Shown in pieces: positions 32,854-41,116 of a stretch of DNA of 64,000 nt. The stretch spans positions 1,364,001 through 1,428,000 of the forward strand of contig NZ_CP067101.1 of the NCBI RefSeq assembly GCF_016616425.1, in the 5' to 3' direction. Made by a program: the position numbers and the translations under genes. Within the stretch, counting starts at the first letter, position 1; each line of letters opens with the position of its first letter. The stretch is from Bradyrhizobium diazoefficiens (GTDB lineage Bacteria > Pseudomonadota > Alphaproteobacteria > Rhizobiales > Xanthobacteraceae). The notes beneath the pieces were generated by a model. That model was given only the letters and a program-made list of their open reading frames with translations, did no database searches and had not been told where the DNA came from.

Positions 32854-33087
32854 TCAGTAGGCGCAGATGTTGACGACGCGTACGCGCAGGCCGTGGCGGG
32901 TCTGGACGAGGCGCTCCTGGTAGCAGTTGCTGACGCCGGTGTTGACGTAGATGCCGCCATAGCCCCAACCCGGGGCCCAGCCATGACCCCAGTGATGGAA
33001 ACCGTGAGCCGAAGCGGCGGTGGGCGCGAGAGCGGCAACGCCGAGCGAGCCGGCGGCGATCAGACCAAGTGCAAGTTTACGAAACAT
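32854..33087 (-). CDS. Small exported His/Gly-rich protein
   Basis: A 77-residue protein with a signal peptide (MFRKLALGLIAAGSLGVAAL, cleavage after TAASA). The mature part begins HGFHHWGHGWAPGWGYGG, rich in His, Trp and Gly, and ends with two cysteines (NCYQERLVQ and NICAY). It could bind metal in the periplasm, but no family function is known. Start at 33087 is preferred because GGAGA is six bases upstream; ATG at 33093 is too near it. Confidence 0.7.
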   Translation of the reverse strand: MFRKLALGLIAAGSLGVAALAPTAASAHGFHHWGHGWAPGWGYGGIYVNTGVSNCYQERLVQTRHGLRVRVVNICAY

Positions 33088-33225
33088 TTTCATTCTCCAG
33101 TGTGGCGCTAGGGCCGTTGTTGTGTCCCTGCATCTCGGTCGAGCCGACCCGCGAATGCGTTCATACGGGATGAGGAGAATCGTGTTTCAGGACTGTTTCG
33201 TGGCCTGCGGCGAAATGTGCTGGCG

Positions 33226-34206
33226 TCATGCTTTCCGCGCCGCGCCATAGCGCGCGGCCATTGCCTGCGTCAGCTCCATCATCTTGTCGCGGAGATCGGC
33301 GGGCTCCAGCACTTCGACCTCGGGGCCGAGCCGCAATAATTCGGCCGCGGCGTGCCACGACATCTTGCCGGTCGGCACGCGCGCGATGCGCCAACCGTCT
33401 GCATCAGTGGTCTCTTCAAGCTGCGTGCGCGCCTTGACGTAGGGCTGGCTCAGCGCGTCAAGCAGCTTGACGCCGAACGGCGACAGCCGGACGGTCGCGA
33501 CATTGGGATGCATCTCGGCCTCGAGGCGAAGCGTCGCGGCCTGCCAATAGGCGGCGAGATCGAAATCAGCGGGGCGATCGAAGGCGTCGTCGAGCACCGT
33601 GCAGTCCAGCACGCGCGCGACGCGATAGGTGCGCACGCTGGCGTCGACCTGGCCTGCGAGATACCAATTCCCGCCCTTCAGCACGAGGCCGAGCGGCGCG
33701 AGGCGACGCTGCTTCTCAGCGCGCCAGCTCTGGTAGCGGATCTTGATCAGCGTTCCGCGCAGCAGCGCGCCGGCAATCGTGCGCAGATGCTCCGGCTCTT
33801 CCGCCTCGCTGAACCAGCCCGGTGCGTCCAGATGAAAACGTTCCTGCATCCGGCTGGCATCCTGGCGCAGGTGGACGGGCAGCGCAGCCATCAGCTTGTT
33901 CTGCGCGGCGATCATCGCCGCATCGAGCCCGAGCGCCGCCGCCGGGCCCGGCAAACCCGCCAGAAATAGCGTCTCGGCCTCGCTCTGCGACAGACCGTTC
34001 AGCCGCACGCGATAGCCGTCGAGCAGGCGATAGCCGCCCTCTGCGCCGCGGTCGGCGTAAACGGGAACGCCGGACGCGGCGAGCGCGTCGATGTCGCGAT
34101 AGATCGTGCGCACCGATACTTCGCAAGCCTCCGCGAGCTCGGGCGCGGTGACCTGCCCCCTGGCCTGGAGAGTGGTGAGGATCGACAGCATCCGGCTCGC
34201 GCGCAT
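33226..34206 (-). CDS. YafY/PafC-type WYL-domain transcriptional regulator
   Basis: A 326-residue regulator. The N-terminal helix-turn-helix reads MLSILTTLQARGQVTAPELA, then CEVSVRTIYRDIDALAASGV. A WYL domain contains GGNWYLAGQVDASVRTYRVARV, followed by a WCX C-terminal extension. WYL domains sense small ligands or nucleic acids. The gene is divergent from a GST gene at 34305, with a perfect palindrome at 34218-34246 between them, so control of the GST and itself is likely. The layout repeats in another WYL/GST module at 39-41 kb. Confidence 0.88.
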   Translation of the reverse strand: MRASRMLSILTTLQARGQVTAPELAEACEVSVRTIYRDIDALAASGVPVYADRGAEGGYRLLDGYRVRLNGLSQSEAETLFLAGLPGPAAALGLDAAMIAAQNKLMAALPVHLRQDASRMQERFHLDAPGWFSEAEEPEHLRTIAGALLRGTLIKIRYQSWRAEKQRRLAPLGLVLKGGNWYLAGQVDASVRTYRVARVLDCTVLDDAFDRPADFDLAAYWQAATLRLEAEMHPNVATVRLSPFGVKLLDALSQPYVKARTQLEETTDADGWRIARVPTGKMSWHAAAELLRLGPEVEVLEPADLRDKMMELTQAMAARYGAARKA

Positions 34207-34217
34207 GATTGCTTAAA

Positions 34218-34246
34218 CCATACCTGACACAGGATGTCAGGTATGG
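34218..34246. promoter_or_regulatory. Palindromic operator between WYL regulator and GST genes
   Basis: Perfect 12-bp arms CCATACCTGACA and TGTCAGGTATGG around CAGGA. It begins 12 bp upstream of the WYL regulator start codon and lies 59 bp before the GST start, fitting an autoregulated divergent promoter. A direct repeat AAGTAGAGAT (x2) follows at about 34249-34270. Confidence 0.78.
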
Positions 34247-34304
34247 CCAAGTAGAGATCAAGTAGAGATGGGGACGTGCCAGTCGGCGCCCCAGGAGACT
34301 TTCG

Positions 34305-34964
34305 ATGACCAGACCTGCCATGACCGATCCGAACCGCATCACGCTGTACTATTCGCCGCAAAGCCGCGCCACCGGCACGCGGGTGCTGCTGGAGGAGCTG
34401 GGGGCGCCTTACGATCTCCATGTGCTCAACATGAAGGCCGGCGAGCAGCGGAAATCGGCCTATCTCGCCATCAATCCGCTTGGCAAGGTCCCGGCGATCC
34501 GCCACGGCGATGCCCTGGTGACCGAGCAGGTCGCGATCACCATCTATCTCGCCGATCTCTTCCCGCAGGCAGGTCTGACGCCCGCGCTGAACGATTGCTT
34601 GCGCGGCCCGTATCTGCGCTGGATCGCCTATTACGGCTCGTCGTTCGAGCCGGCGCTGATCGACAAGTTCATGCAGCGCGAGCCGGCGCCAATCACGCAG
34701 TCTCCCTATGCCGACTACGGCACCATGCTCGGTGCACTCGAAGCGCAGCTGTCGAAGGGGCCGTATCTGCTCGGCGAGCGTATGACGGCTGCCGATGTGC
34801 TGTGGGGCGTGGCGTTGAGCTGGACCATGATGTTCGGCATCGTGCCGAAGAAGGATGTCTTTGTCCGCTATGCCGACCGCATGACTATGCGGCCTGCGTT
34901 CCAGCGCATCACCGCGGCGGATGACGAGATGGCGGCGCAACATGTCAAGGCGGCTGGCGTCTGA
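34305..34964 (+). CDS. Glutathione S-transferase (WYL-linked, first)
   Basis: A 219-residue GST. The thioredoxin-like domain reads ITLYYSPQSRATGTRVLLEE with the catalytic Ser position in YYSPQSR; the cis-Pro lies in LGKVPAIRHGD and the glutathione contact in VTEQVAITIYLADL. The helical domain contains GERMTAADVLWG (the conserved N-capping Asp). It would handle electrophile detoxification or dehalogenation in the cytoplasm. Start 34305 with AGGAG nine bases upstream. Controlled most likely by the divergent WYL regulator. Confidence 0.88.
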   Translation: MTRPAMTDPNRITLYYSPQSRATGTRVLLEELGAPYDLHVLNMKAGEQRKSAYLAINPLGKVPAIRHGDALVTEQVAITIYLADLFPQAGLTPALNDCLRGPYLRWIAYYGSSFEPALIDKFMQREPAPITQSPYADYGTMLGALEAQLSKGPYLLGERMTAADVLWGVALSWTMMFGIVPKKDVFVRYADRMTMRPAFQRITAADDEMAAQHVKAAGV

Positions 34965-35041
34965 GCAGGACCCACGAGCCTCAACTTCGGCTGTCGCCCT
35001 GGATCTGCGCGCGCTTGTCCGGGACGACAGCAAGGGGCGTC

Positions 35042-35827
35042 TCAAAACCTCGGCGGCCGCCTCTCAGCAAATGCCCTGATGCCTTCCTTGATCTCGTCGC
35101 CGCGCATGCTGTCGCGGTGGCGCTGGTCGACGGCGCGATCATCAAGCTCGCCGCGGGCGAATTCGTTGATCGCGCGCTTCATGCCACGCATCGCCTGCGG
35201 CGCGTTGCCGGCGAGCATCGTGGCAAGCTTGTCGACTTCCTCGTCCAGGAATTCCACCGGCACCATGGCGGTGAGATAGCCGATGCGCAGCATCTCCGGC
35301 GCGCTGATCCTCTGCGCGGTCAGGAACAGCCTTTTCGCATTGTCGACGCCGAGCCGGCTGACGTAGCGCTTGATGCCGCTCCTGTAATAGTGCAGCCCGA
35401 GCCGCGCCGCCGGCATGAACATCTCGGCGGTGTCGACTCCGATGCGGAAATCGCAGGCGAGCGCGAGGTCGGTCGAGCCGCCATAGACGCCGCCGTTAAG
35501 CCGGCAGATCGTCGGCACGCCGAGATCCTCCAGCCGGTTGACGACCACCTCGAAGGCAGAGCCCGCGCTCTGCTGCTCGCTGGCGCTGACGGCACGCTCG
35601 GCGACCGAGTTGAGGTCATAACCGGCGGAGAAGGCCCGTCCGGTGCCGGTCAGCACCAGTACCCGGATATCAGGATCGACCTCGACCCGATCGAACAGTT
35701 TTGTCAGCTCGTCGAGGTCCTCCGCCTGGAGCCGGTTGAGATGTTTTGGCCGGTTGAGACGGATGGTGGCGCGTGCTGCCGCGATTTCGAGCACGGGCCC
35801 AGTGGCTGCGTCGGTGATGTCCGACAT
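35042..35827 (-). CDS. Enoyl-CoA hydratase/isomerase family protein
   Basis: A 261-residue crotonase. ATIRLNRPKHLNRL, GRAFSAGYDLNSV and LNGGVYGGSTDLALACD give the substrate and oxyanion-hole segments. Residues near the usual catalytic Glu read MFMPAARLGLHYYRSG, without the Glu, so a plain hydratase is doubtful. Start at 35827 with GGAG upstream; an ATG at 35839 overlaps directly with the stop of the ion-channel gene (TAAATG). Translational coupling to the channel gene is possible. Confidence 0.83.
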   Translation of the reverse strand: MSDITDAATGPVLEIAAARATIRLNRPKHLNRLQAEDLDELTKLFDRVEVDPDIRVLVLTGTGRAFSAGYDLNSVAERAVSASEQQSAGSAFEVVVNRLEDLGVPTICRLNGGVYGGSTDLALACDFRIGVDTAEMFMPAARLGLHYYRSGIKRYVSRLGVDNAKRLFLTAQRISAPEMLRIGYLTAMVPVEFLDEEVDKLATMLAGNAPQAMRGMKRAINEFARGELDDRAVDQRHRDSMRGDEIKEGIRAFAERRPPRF

Positions 35828-35839
35828 TCTTGTCTCCAT

Positions 35840-36949
35840 TTACCTGTTTTCGAGCGCGCGGCGTTTTGCTTCCGCATCGATGGTCTCGGCGAGCTCCGGG
35901 TGCCGTGCCATCAGCATGCGGAAGTCGACGAGATCGAGCACCAGGAGCCGCGACACCTTCGTGGTCGAGACGTTGGCGCCGCGCTTGTTGTTGCCGAGCA
36001 GCGCCATCTCGCCGAAGAAGGCGCCTTCGCCGAGCTGCACCTTCTTGCCGGGCAGGTCGACCTCGACCTCGCCGGCGGCGATGAAATACATGCAATCGCC
36101 CTGCGCGCCCTTGCGGATGATCGTGGTGCGCGCCGGCAGCTCCATGGTCCGCAGCACGTGGGTGACGTCGGCAATCGCAGCGGGCCCGAGGGCCGCGAAG
36201 AACGGCACCTTGCTGACGGCCTCCCAGGTCTTGAGGAAGTTGTCCCGCCGCGTCTCGGCGGCAAATCCGGTCGCCAGGATACCGGTCCAGAGGCCGAACA
36301 CGCCGAGCCCGGAGATCATCACCACGGCTGCCACCATGCGGCCGAGCGGAGTGACCGGCACGACGTCGCCGTAGCCCGTGGTCGTTAATGTTACGACGGC
36401 CCACCACAGCGCGGCAGGGACGCTGCCGAACGTCTGCGGCTGCACGTCCCGCTCCAGGAAATATTCGGCGACGGAGGCGAGGAAGACCACCATCAGGAAA
36501 ATCACGAGCACGCTGATCAGCGGACCCGATTCGAGCACCAGCACGCGGCGAAGCTGCCGCAGGCCCGGAATGCCCGGAACCACCTTCAGCACCCAGAGCA
36601 CGCTGAGCAGCCAGGCCGTCCTGGGCTCGACGCCGAGAACCAGCGCGACCGGCACCGCCAAGGCCCCGACCGCGTCGACCAGCCCGGCACCGGAGAATAT
36701 GTAGAACGAAAGCCGCTCCTGCCGCGCCATGTGGCGCAACCGGACCAGCCATTCGAACACGAAATAGACGAGGCACGCCCACAGCAGGGCATTGACCCAG
36801 CGGTGCGCCGCCTCATAGGCCGGGTCGATCGTCAGCACCGCCATGCCGAGTACGCCGACACCGATGGCGACATAGGCCGCCTTGGTCATGTTGCGACCAG
36901 CCGTGGCGGCCGCAAACTGGGCCAGAGCGGAGATCAGCGGCTTGGACAT
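35840..36949 (-). CDS. Cyclic-nucleotide-gated K+ channel (MloK1-like)
   Basis: A 369-residue tetrameric-channel subunit. Six hydrophobic segments are followed by the pore with selectivity filter TLTTTGYGDVVP and the inner helix VVMISGLGVFGLWTGILATGF. A short C-linker leads to a C-terminal cyclic-nucleotide-binding domain containing GEGAFFGEMALLGNNKRGANVS, whose Arg corresponds to the phosphate-binding Arg of MloK1; the next residue is Gly rather than Ser/Thr. It is strongly like Mesorhizobium loti MloK1. It sits in the inner membrane and opens on cAMP. A crotonase gene follows directly. Confidence 0.92.
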   Translation of the reverse strand: MSKPLISALAQFAAATAGRNMTKAAYVAIGVGVLGMAVLTIDPAYEAAHRWVNALLWACLVYFVFEWLVRLRHMARQERLSFYIFSGAGLVDAVGALAVPVALVLGVEPRTAWLLSVLWVLKVVPGIPGLRQLRRVLVLESGPLISVLVIFLMVVFLASVAEYFLERDVQPQTFGSVPAALWWAVVTLTTTGYGDVVPVTPLGRMVAAVVMISGLGVFGLWTGILATGFAAETRRDNFLKTWEAVSKVPFFAALGPAAIADVTHVLRTMELPARTTIIRKGAQGDCMYFIAAGEVEVDLPGKKVQLGEGAFFGEMALLGNNKRGANVSTTKVSRLLVLDLVDFRMLMARHPELAETIDAEAKRRALENR

Positions 36950-37108
36950 GGGGGAAGGCTATAGGGTATCGGGACAAGGCTGCGAGGTCCCGGCCGGGAC
37001 GTCGGTGCCAAAGTGCCCGGCCGGGCAGGGGCCGTCAACGAGGGGCAGACTTGATCGGCGCGGCTGCGCCGCTTCTCCAGTCCGTGCCGCCGTCGCCGGC
37101 AGAGTGCC

Positions 37109-37327
37109 CTATCTGAAATGTGGCGGCTCGTCGTAGCCGCGGCGGCTGCTGAAGAACAGCAACACCATCAGTCCGACGCCGACAATGATGGAAAACCCCG
37201 CGCCCAGTGCCAGCGCCACATAGCCTTCCGTCGGGATCGGCTCACCTGCGACCGCCATTGCGGAATAGGCGAAGTAGCCGGCCGCCGCCAGCATTCCCAG
37301 AAGGAGGAGGATGAGGAGTGCACGCAT
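37109..37327 (-). CDS. Small two-helix membrane protein, unknown
   Basis: A 72-residue protein with two hydrophobic segments (LLILLLLGMLAAAGYFAYSA and LALGAGFSIIVGVGLMVLLF) and a short basic-acidic tail (SSRRGYDEPPHFR). No family recognised. Expected in the inner membrane. It stands alone between the channel gene and a gene-poor gap. Confidence 0.6.
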   Translation of the reverse strand: MRALLILLLLGMLAAAGYFAYSAMAVAGEPIPTEGYVALALGAGFSIIVGVGLMVLLFFSSRRGYDEPPHFR

Positions 37328-37737
37328 GCTGCGGTCCCCGGTTGTAACTGGGAACCAACGGTTGCAGATCGCGACGGTTCCGGAAATTCGCCCTGGGCTC
37401 GCGGACGGGATCGCGCTGAGCGCCCTGTCATTCGTAAACGCCTGAAAAAAGAACGAAATTCTCTATCAACAATGATAGCGCGAAGGTCGCGGAATGCAGA
37501 TTCCGAGCCGGAGGTAACCTTACGCGATGCGGCCGCGGCAATTGGTTATCCTATCACCGGTTAGCCACAGTTGACGATTTTTCGGTTCCCCCCGGCTGCA
37601 TTCCGCCGCCGGAGATGTCATAAATCGCGCGTCCCGGCGATTTGACCGGTCCTGGAACTGGTCCAAGAAGAAGTTGCGCTGAACGCTCCAATTCTTCTTG
37701 TCACGTCAATGAGGGCGTCAGCTTGTCGTTTTCATCC
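37328..37737. other. Gene-poor stretch
   Basis: About 410 bp, AT-richer in the middle. No gene with a ribosome site was found. Short inverted pairs (CCGGTCCTGGAACTGGTCC near 37645) are present without obvious terminators. Confidence 0.45.
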
Positions 37738-38124
37738 ATGTCATCGGCGGTTCCGGTCGAAGCGCTCGTTGGCTGGATGTTGCTGCTCACCTTCAAGCAC
37801 ATCATCGCCGATTTCGTGCTCCAGACCGCCTGGATGGCGCACGGCAAGGACCAGAAGCACGGCTGGGCCCTGCCGTTGCTGGTGCACTGCCTCGTTCACC
37901 TCGCGGTTGCGCTGCCGCTGATCCTGATTGTGGCGCCGAAATTCTGGTTCGTGGCGCTGATCGACTTCTTGATCCACATCACGATCGATCGCGCCAAAGG
38001 GTTCGTCTCGGCCAATTTCGGGGTCGACCTGGCGCATCCCTGGTTCTGGACCTTGATCGGTATCGATCAGGCGCTGCACCATCTCACCGGCTTCGGCCTC
38101 TCCATTTTCATGGCGGCGAACTGA
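37738..38124 (+). CDS. DUF3307 family membrane protein
   Basis: A 128-residue protein with three to four hydrophobic helices and the DUF3307 pattern: LTFKHIIADFVLQTAWMAHG, then a conserved LVHCLVHLAVALPL and IDFLIHITIDRAKG with several His and Asp residues in the membrane. Function unknown; the intramembrane His/Asp pattern suggests metal or enzyme activity. Start at ATG 37738; an in-frame TTG at 37723 has GAGGG seven bases upstream and may be the true start. Confidence 0.75.
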   Translation: MSSAVPVEALVGWMLLLTFKHIIADFVLQTAWMAHGKDQKHGWALPLLVHCLVHLAVALPLILIVAPKFWFVALIDFLIHITIDRAKGFVSANFGVDLAHPWFWTLIGIDQALHHLTGFGLSIFMAAN

Positions 38125-38169
38125 GGCGGCTGTCTCCGAGAGGAGGCAATCGCTTATCAACCGAGATGG

Positions 38170-38252
38170 TCGTCATGCCCGGGCTTGTCCCAAGCACCCC
38201 CGTTCTTCGTGCCGTATGGTCAGACGTGGATGGCCGGGACCCGGCCATGACG
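38170..38252. repeat. Intergenic palindromic repeat (CGTCATGCCCGGGCTTG / CCGGCCATGACG type)
   Basis: Outer arms CGTCATGCCCGGG and CCCGGCCATGACG around a variable centre. Related to the repeat at 13376-13462. Lies between the DUF3307 gene and the gene at 38386. Confidence 0.6.
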
Positions 38253-38385
38253 CTGTGGGAGCTCTTGTGCCCCGCCTCCGATTCGCGGCCAGGGCGCAAG
38301 CACACCGGGCGACTATTACCGGGCGGCGTGGTTAACCTTTCGTTAGAGAATTGCACTGCATCTTCCCCTACGAGGGAGAACTGCA

Positions 38386-38787
38386 ATGTTTTCAAGCCGC
38401 GACACCTTTGAAAGCGATTTCTGCCCGGTCCGCGACGAACTCCTTGGCGAGATGTATCGCGCCAGCGAGGGCGGCCTGCCGAGGCTGGTTGAGAGTGTTT
38501 CCCCTGACGCGCGCGCCAAGCTGGCGCTGTTCTGCTATCGCCGCAGCCATCTGCACTCGCTGGCGGTCGCGATCGCAGGAAGCTGTAGCGAGCGCGACCT
38601 GATCGAGAACGGCGGCCGCGTCGGCTCGACCCTCTACGCGCTGGCGCGCGAGGGCACGACGAAATCCTCACCGTCGCTGTCGGGCGGGCGCAAGCCGATC
38701 ACGCTGTCGACCAAGCCGCTCTCGGTGCTCGCACCGCTGGACGACGAGATCGACGACGAGATCATCAGCGAAGCCGTTCCCGCCTAG
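38386..38787 (+). CDS. Hypothetical protein
   Basis: A 133-residue soluble protein starting MFSSRDTFESDFCPVRDELL, with AKLALFCYRRSHLHSLAVAI and an acidic C-terminus (LAPLDDEIDDEIISEAVPA). I know of no characterised family; similar proteins occur in rhizobia as far as I recall. Its last four bases overlap the end of the convergent cysteine-cluster gene (CTAG shared). The 5' region just upstream holds GGAG-like bases. Confidence 0.65.
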   Translation: MFSSRDTFESDFCPVRDELLGEMYRASEGGLPRLVESVSPDARAKLALFCYRRSHLHSLAVAIAGSCSERDLIENGGRVGSTLYALAREGTTKSSPSLSGGRKPITLSTKPLSVLAPLDDEIDDEIISEAVPA

Positions 38788-39107
38788 ACGCCAGCTAGAA
38801 CCGGTAGCCCAAATTTCCGCCGCGCCGTCGCGCATTCGGCGTCGCCCGGCATGCAGGTGCGGCACACCTCCGGCCGCACGTCATAGATGCCGCACGCCGT
38901 CGTCTTCCCGATCTCTCCGCGCAACGCCGAGCAGCGATTGCCCTCGCAGCGCATGCCGGATTGCCGCTCGTTGACGAGCGCTTCGGGGATCTGAGCAAGC
39001 TCTTCATCGCTCTCGATCGAGAAGCGCGGCCAGTTCGCCGAATAGCCGCAGCACGCGCCGCAGCTTTGGCAGCTGCTTGTTAGATCGATGGGCGAGATCT
39101 CTTCCAT
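38784..39107 (-). CDS. YkgJ-type cysteine-cluster protein
   Basis: A 107-residue protein with the CxxCxxCC cluster (SSCQSCGACCGYSANWPRF) and a second group (RCSALRGEIGKTTACGIYDV, RPEVCRTCMPGDAEC). This is the zinc/iron-chelating YkgJ (Fe-S oxidoreductase-like) family, function undetermined. Start ATG at 39107, five bases after the stop of the upstream WYL regulator, so the two genes are probably one transcript. The 3' end overlaps the convergent gene by 4 bp. Confidence 0.8.
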   Translation of the reverse strand: MEEISPIDLTSSCQSCGACCGYSANWPRFSIESDEELAQIPEALVNERQSGMRCEGNRCSALRGEIGKTTACGIYDVRPEVCRTCMPGDAECATARRKFGLPVLAGV

Positions 39108-39112
39108 AGCGC

Positions 39113-39811
39113 TTACGTGTCCTTCGGCGGGCCCCAGACCAGGCTTTGCCGCCACCTTGCGCGCAGCACGTCGCGCCGCTCCGGATATTTCTCGTCGAGA
39201 TAGTTCGCCTCCACGACGCGGTCGGTGCGGAAGCTGCGGAAGTCGCTGCGCAGCTCGCACCAGGCTGCAAGCAGACGCACGGCTTCGAGATAGCCGACCG
39301 AGATCGGCCAGATCGTGCGCTCGCTGGCGCGGCCCTGTTCGTCGCGATAGCGCAGCATGATCTTCTTGCCTTCGTGAATCTGGGTGCGCGTGCGCACCAT
39401 GTCCAGGCGGTCCGGCTCCCTGTTCCAGCTCGGCCGCGCCCGGCTCGCCGGCTCCAGCACGAAGGGGCGCAGGCGCTCTGGCACGGTGTCGGCGATCTTG
39501 GCCATCAGATCTTCGGCCGCGCGTGCCAGTGCCGAATCGGCATGGCCGGCGACCCATTGCGCGCCCAGGACGGCCGCCTCGATCTCGTCCGGTGTCAGCA
39601 TCAAGGGCGGGAGGTCGAAACCCTTTTCCAGGATGTAGCCCATGCCGGCTTCACCGCGGATGGGCACGCGCTGACCGATCAGCGTGGCGATATCGCGATA
39701 GATCGTGCGCTTCGAGGTCTCGAGCTCGGCCGCGATGGCATCCGCCGTCAGCGGCTTACGCGTACGCCTCAGCACCTGGATGATTTGAAACAGCCGGTCG
39801 GCGCGTCTCAT
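39113..39811 (-). CDS. WYL-domain (YafY-type) transcriptional regulator, second
   Basis: A 232-residue regulator: an N-terminal winged helix (MRRADRLFQIIQVLRRTRKP, AELETSKRTIYRDIATLIGQ) and a WYL domain (RTIWPISVGYLEAVRLLAAW, CELRSDFRSFRTDRV). Shorter than the WYL protein at 33226, it lacks the long C-terminal extension. Start chosen at 39811, since the in-frame sequence upstream is Cys/Pro-rich and unlike the family. It is divergent from a small unknown gene and a GST, with an imperfect palindrome (39855-39878) between. Confidence 0.87.
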   Translation of the reverse strand: MRRADRLFQIIQVLRRTRKPLTADAIAAELETSKRTIYRDIATLIGQRVPIRGEAGMGYILEKGFDLPPLMLTPDEIEAAVLGAQWVAGHADSALARAAEDLMAKIADTVPERLRPFVLEPASRARPSWNREPDRLDMVRTRTQIHEGKKIMLRYRDEQGRASERTIWPISVGYLEAVRLLAAWCELRSDFRSFRTDRVVEANYLDEKYPERRDVLRARWRQSLVWGPPKDT

Positions 39812-39854
39812 GACTAATCTCTGGTCCGTGGTCTTTTCAGAAAACGTCGCGCGG

Positions 39855-39878
39855 CTGCTGACAGGATGTTGGCAGCAG
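39855..39878. promoter_or_regulatory. Candidate operator of the second WYL regulator
   Basis: CTGCTGACA (39855-39863) faces TGGCAGCAG (39870-39878) with one mismatch and a 6-bp centre. The CTGACA...TG.CAG half-sites resemble the perfect palindrome beside the WYL regulator at 33226, supporting a WYL-type site. Confidence 0.6.
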
Positions 39879-39924
39879 GGGGGTTCTATACCGGGACAAC
39901 ACATCGACTGAAGAGGATTTGTCC

Positions 39925-40200
39925 ATGATCATTCCGACCCATTTCGGCCCGGCCGCTCCGCTGTGGCGCGCCCAGATCTGGCAGGCCCAGCTTTGGCAAG
40001 CATTGGCGCTGAGCCGCCTCGTTTCGCTCGATCTCATGGCCGTTGACCTCCGATTGGCGCTCGCAAGCGCGGTAACACGCTCGCTGGTTCAGGCCGCGGA
40101 CGCGGTGGTCCGCCATGTGATGGGCCGCGCCTGGCAGGGGGCCCGCTTCGCAGAAGATATCACGGCTGCTGCCACCATGGTGGCAGCAGCCGGTCGCTAG
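39925..40200 (+). CDS. Small hypothetical protein upstream of a GST
   Basis: A 91-residue Ala/Leu-rich, probably helical protein (MIIPTHFGPAAPLWRAQIWQ, later RSLVQAADAVVRHVMGRAWQ). No signal peptide, no family recognised. Start 39925 with AGAGGA eight bases upstream. It is divergent from the WYL regulator and ends 35 bp before the GST at 40236, so it is likely part of the same regulated operon. Confidence 0.55.
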   Translation: MIIPTHFGPAAPLWRAQIWQAQLWQALALSRLVSLDLMAVDLRLALASAVTRSLVQAADAVVRHVMGRAWQGARFAEDITAAATMVAAAGR

Positions 40201-40235
40201 GTTCCGTCAACTTTCGCAGGTTCAGGAGAGCTCGC

Positions 40236-40964
40236 ATGATCACGCTTTACGGCTTTGGCACCGGCTTCGGCCTGCCGGAAATCAGCCCCTTCGTCACCAA
40301 GACGGAGGTGCAGCTCAAGATGGCCGGGCTGCCCTACCGGAAGGAGCGGGCGATGCCGCCGGCCTCCCCCAAGGGGCAGCTGCCGTTCATCGACGACGGC
40401 GGCGAGGCGGTGGCCGATTCCACCTTCATCCGCGCTCATATCGAGCGCCGCTACGGCTTCGATTTCGACGCCGGCCTGTCGCTGGTCGAGCGCGCGCAAG
40501 CCTGGGCGTTCGAGCGCATGATCGAGCATCATGTCTACTTTGCGCTGGTCGGCGCGCGCTGGGTCGATCCGGTCAACTTCGCCAAGGGCCCTGCACATTT
40601 CTTCGACGGCGCACCGGAGCACAACCGCGAAAAGCTGCGCGAGGACGCGCAATTCCGCGTCGCCGAAAACTATCTGCTCTCGGGCCTCGGCCGCCATGCG
40701 CCGGATGACGACGTCGATCTCGCGGTGCGCTCGTTGTTCGCGCTCTCGGTGCAGCTCGGCGACAAGTCGTACCTGATGGGCAACAAGCCCTGCGGCGTCG
40801 ATGCCACCGCCTTCGGCGCGCTGGCTGGGATCCTGACGCCGTTCTTCGAATCGGTCTTGCGCGAACGCACCGAGGGATTTCCGAACCTCACCGCCTATGT
40901 CGACCGCATGATGGACAGTTACTATCCGGAGTTCGCCTGGACCCCGCTGCGGCAGGCGGCGTGA
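40236..40964 (+). CDS. Glutathione S-transferase family protein (WYL-linked, second)
   Basis: A 242-residue GST of the metaxin/FAEE-like group: ITLYGFGTGFGLPEISPFVT, then SPKGQLPFIDDGG (cis-Pro) and VADSTFIRAHIERRYG (glutathione contact). The C-terminal helical domain has MGNKPCGVDATAFGALAGIL and ends EFAWTPLRQAA. Such members have small-residue active sites and variable activity. It is downstream of a small gene and a likely WYL operator. Start ATG at 40236 with AGGAGAG about eight bases upstream. Confidence 0.85.
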   Translation: MITLYGFGTGFGLPEISPFVTKTEVQLKMAGLPYRKERAMPPASPKGQLPFIDDGGEAVADSTFIRAHIERRYGFDFDAGLSLVERAQAWAFERMIEHHVYFALVGARWVDPVNFAKGPAHFFDGAPEHNREKLREDAQFRVAENYLLSGLGRHAPDDDVDLAVRSLFALSVQLGDKSYLMGNKPCGVDATAFGALAGILTPFFESVLRERTEGFPNLTAYVDRMMDSYYPEFAWTPLRQAA

Positions 40965-41065
40965 CGCTCAGCGCTTCTGTAGGCTCGGTGTAACCTCTCC
41001 CGTTTGCGCGAGAGGGAGCGCCGCGACAGAGTGGGGCCGTAGCTCCTTCCTACGGCCAAAACGAA

Positions 41066-41090
41066 AGAGCCGGCCCATCGGGCCGGCTCT
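41066..41090 (-). terminator. Terminator of the periplasmic binding protein gene
   Basis: Perfect stem AGAGCCGGCCC / GGGCCGGCTCT with a 3-nt loop. On the minus strand it is followed by TTTCGTTTT, 27 bp after the stop codon of the gene at 41117. Confidence 0.85.
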
Positions 41091-41116
41091 CGTCGTCCTG
41101 AATCTCTCGGTTACTG

